In this document: positions 42,547 through 44,423 of the stretch, piece after piece | Numbering within the stretch: the first letter of the stretch is position 1 | Layout: every line of letters starts with the position of its first letter | From: Cyanobium sp. NIES-981 | GTDB lineage: Bacteria; Cyanobacteriota; Cyanobacteriia; PCC-6307; Cyanobiaceae | NCBI GenBank assembly: GCA_945901765.1 | Contig: CAMDLO010000011.1 | Span: forward strand, 1 to 44,423 | Reading direction: 5' to 3' | Length of the DNA stretch: 44,423 nt | The notes under the pieces: model-generated | Databases searched by the model: none | What the model saw: only the letters and a program-made list of their open reading frames with translations | What the model was told of the DNA's origin: nothing | Position numbers and translations under genes: made by a program

Positions 42547-43002
42547 CTATTGCGCGTTTAATCTTGCCAAAACTTGCATCATTCGAGTCAGCAGGGTTGA
42601 TTGTTTTGTTATCTGGTCTACCAGCCAAGCTTGTTGCTGGGCGAGCTTGCTGATTTCGACAGCTTTCTCATCGCATTCACGCTCTTTGTCGCGGCAGCGA
42701 TAAAAGTAAAACTCAAGTTCTTCCTGTATCTGTTCGAGTTGAAGCTTGCTCAGGCGCAAATCCTCTGTCGCGTCTTGGAGTTGCTCGTGTAGGAAGGAAT
42801 CATCTGAATCCTTTGAGTTTGGGTTGGCTGATTCAACAAAAGTGACTCCTTTGTTGTTGGCAAGCCTGGCGTTGATTGCATCGCATTCGTTTCGCCAGTC
42901 GGCCAATCGCTGCTCGCCAAACTTAACGAGTTCCTGGTAGCGATGGGCCAGCTGCTGTAAATGATTTGCTTCTAAATAAGGCTGGATCCGTTGTTGATCC
43001 AT
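42547..43002 (-). CDS. Small coiled-coil protein
   Basis: 151 residues from ATG 43002. Nearly all of it is charged helix: LQQLAHRYQELVKFGEQRL early, then LRLSKLQLEQIQEELEFYF (about 83-101) and a KLAQQQAWLVDQI tail. The LQLEQIQEELEFYF stretch resembles the L-Q-x-x-Q-V-Q-E-E-L-E-x-Y coiled-coil motif found in various bacterial glycan-cluster proteins. It may be a stand-alone scaffold or a leftover of a larger glycosyltransferase. G+C is low. Function is unknown. Confidence 0.6.
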   Translation of the reverse strand: MDQQRIQPYLEANHLQQLAHRYQELVKFGEQRLADWRNECDAINARLANNKGVTFVESANPNSKDSDDSFLHEQLQDATEDLRLSKLQLEQIQEELEFYFYRCRDKERECDEKAVEISKLAQQQAWLVDQITKQSTLLTRMMQVLARLNAQ

Positions 43003-43041
43003 CGGTGGCTTGGATGGGGTTGCTGGTCTGATTAGCTGACA

Positions 43042-43944
43042 CTACAGCTTAAGGTAGCCGTCTTTTGAAAGGTCGTCCTTAAAGTGTTTCCACACGAGCT
43101 CCTCAACGATGTCTTCGCCTGGAATTTGATCGTTGCTTTGGCGCACGTGACCAGGATGTAAAAAGCTGGTTTTGTCATGTAAGTAATCTTGCTGTTTAAC
43201 CTTGTTGGCGCGATCGAGCATGGCCTCAAAGCCCAAGGTTTTCTGTAAGCCAAGCCATGATCTTGGCGCAAGTTGTAGGCCAAGAAATCGGGCGATTCGG
43301 TTGGTTGCTGCTTTGGTATCAGTTCTGATAAGATCTTCGCGGACAAACAAAACATTTGTTAATTTGCGCTTCTTCCTTTCGACCCCGATTTCTCTGCGGA
43401 TAATGCGAACGGCATCTTCCGGTTGACGATCTGGGCGATAAAATGTACTTGCTTGACTATTGTTCACCATTCGCCACCAAGACTTGGCTACACTAGGATA
43501 GTCTCTGACTGTTACAATAGCCTTTGCTTTCTCCTCCTCAAGCAAGCTCGGTACATCACTCTCAAAGCGGTGAATCTTCATGATTCCAACCGTGTCACGG
43601 CCGCTGGCCTCAACCAGATTCAAGATAGATTTTGGTGATGCCAGCTCCCTTTCCCAGGCGCAAATAACATTTTGGGCAACAGCACCAGCAAGAATCCGTA
43701 AAGTATTATAGCCAAATGTGGACGCTGTGCGAATTCCGCCATAGCTCACCCAAACAGGGGTTTGTGCAAGCTGACTAACTGCTTCGCTGTAGTTCGTGAT
43801 CAAGCAAAGGGAGCTATCAAGTTTTAGCCCGTAATCCTGAATTGAAGAAACAATATTCTTGAATTCACTGCTTGGGCGAAGGTCCTCGAGTCTTCGATTG
43901 ATCGCTTGAGATAATCCCAATTGTCCAGGCCGGTTCGGTCCCAT
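43042..43944 (-). CDS. Putative sulfotransferase
   Basis: 300 residues from ATG 43944. VWVSYGGIRTASTFGYNTL (about residues 64-82) looks like a diverged 5'-phosphosulfate loop, and AIVTVRDYPSVAKSWWRMV is a good 3'-phosphate motif with the conserved Arg and Ser. LFVREDLIRTDTKAATNRIARFLGL near residue 200 matches the late helical block of the family (given here as two adjoining pieces, LFVREDLIRTDT and KAATNRIARFLGL). The DNA is far lower in G+C than the bulk of the window, suggesting separate acquisition. It is divergent from the partial gene at 43981. Confidence 0.62.
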   Translation of the reverse strand: MGPNRPGQLGLSQAINRRLEDLRPSSEFKNIVSSIQDYGLKLDSSLCLITNYSEAVSQLAQTPVWVSYGGIRTASTFGYNTLRILAGAVAQNVICAWERELASPKSILNLVEASGRDTVGIMKIHRFESDVPSLLEEEKAKAIVTVRDYPSVAKSWWRMVNNSQASTFYRPDRQPEDAVRIIRREIGVERKKRKLTNVLFVREDLIRTDTKAATNRIARFLGLQLAPRSWLGLQKTLGFEAMLDRANKVKQQDYLHDKTSFLHPGHVRQSNDQIPGEDIVEELVWKHFKDDLSKDGYLKL

Positions 43945-43980
43945 GCTAGCCTAGAAGGGCCAAGTCTAAGTAAATACACG

Positions 43981-44423
43981 GTGCCTAAAAAATATTGGTT
44001 CCAAAATTCACTTGACGCGATTGTGAACATACTCAATAGTGAAAGAGATTACCTTGCAGCTAAAGTTGAAAAAGACTTGCGTCTTCATAGTTTTTCAGAT
44101 TCTTCTAGCTATGTCAGCCGTCAGGCTCGTCGATTGAAGCGCTTGTTGGCGCAATCAGTTGGGATCGGTAGTCGTTCAGGCCCCCTGGCTAGGTTGGCTT
44201 CAATACCGGTTAACAGTTCAAAAACATGCTGGATTGTCTGTGGCCCCGAAAGCAGTGGCAGTGTGCTGATAGCAAAAACACTTTCGCATGCAATTGGAGC
44301 TTCCGAACAATTTTCTGACTATAGTGGATATGGATATAATGGGGAAATAGGCATTGACAACCTCGTTCTTCACCGCTCAGTTCCTTTTCTTAGGCCTAAA
44401 AAAACGCATCACGACGTGATTGA
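43981..44423 (+). CDS. Sulfotransferase-like P-loop protein, cut off by window edge
   Basis: The frame from GTG 43981 stays open to the right edge (about 147 residues). CWIVCGPESSGSVLIAKTL at roughly residues 86-104 is a nucleotide/PAPS-binding loop of the GPESSG type seen in sulfotransferase-like proteins; NLVLHRSVPF follows. The N-terminal ~80 residues are basic and helical (RQARRLKRLL). The 36-base gap to the divergent gene is AT-rich. The start is provisional and the acceptor half is outside the window. One line of this gene counts about 35% G+C. Confidence 0.6.
   Translation, partial: MPKKYWFQNSLDAIVNILNSERDYLAAKVEKDLRLHSFSDSSSYVSRQARRLKRLLAQSVGIGSRSGPLARLASIPVNSSKTCWIVCGPESSGSVLIAKTLSHAIGASEQFSDYSGYGYNGEIGIDNLVLHRSVPFLRPKKTHHDVI

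Overview
The window is about 44 kb of a surface-polysaccharide (capsule/exopolysaccharide) island. Nearly every gene builds, decorates, lipidates or regulates a glycan. Most of it is very rich in G+C (a sampled line near 10,021 is about 70%). The family mix (KpsC/KpsS, NeuB with CBS and TIM-barrel parts, rfbF/rfbG with SAF-domain oxidoreductases, many sulfotransferase-like genes) suggests a high-GC picocyanobacterium of the Cyanobium/Synechococcus kind. That assignment is an inference from gene content; no rRNA or photosynthesis gene is present to prove it. No tRNA, rRNA, CRISPR array or transposase was seen.

Layout. 1-758 (-): 5' part of a Wza-type export protein. 913-3589 (+): an acyl-lipid module of OlsB-like acyl-ACP acyltransferase, dedicated acyl carrier protein and ketosynthase. 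3550-7682 (-): kpsC and a kpsS whose product is fused to a PlsC-like acyltransferase. 7952-16356 (+): a tightly overlapping run of CMP-nonulosonate synthetase, three tandem related putative glycosyltransferases, a four-domain NeuB and two sulfotransferases. 16518-18409 (+): rfbF and rfbG, making a CDP-4-keto-6-deoxyhexose. 18458-23060 (-): two tandem SAF-domain oxidoreductases, an RfbC-like epimerase and a sugar C-methyltransferase, likely finishing that CDP sugar. 23136-29643 (-): a two-component system in one gene string with a glycosyltransferase, a sulfotransferase-like protein and two GT61-like proteins. 30092-42462: a third GT61-like protein, several GT-A and GT-B glycosyltransferases, a coiled-coil protein and two more sulfotransferase-like genes on alternating strands. 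42547-44423: a strikingly AT-rich end with a small coiled-coil protein and two further sulfotransferase-like genes, the last cut by the window edge.

How it fits together. KpsS and KpsC are known to build an oligo-Kdo linker on a phosphatidylglycerol-type lipid, on which a capsule chain grows before export. Here the lipid end seems to have extra machinery: the PlsC domain on KpsS and the facing acyltransferase/ACP/ketosynthase set. The chain would draw on a CMP-nonulosonic acid and a branched CDP-deoxysugar, be assembled by about a dozen glycosyltransferases, and be sulfated by up to seven sulfotransferase-like enzymes. The embedded two-component system and three matching GTAAA-N4-TTTAC palindromes ahead of the methyltransferase and epimerase genes suggest local control. 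The parts most worth a second look are the KpsS-PlsC fusion with its acyl module, the three putative nonulosonate transferases, and the palindromes.
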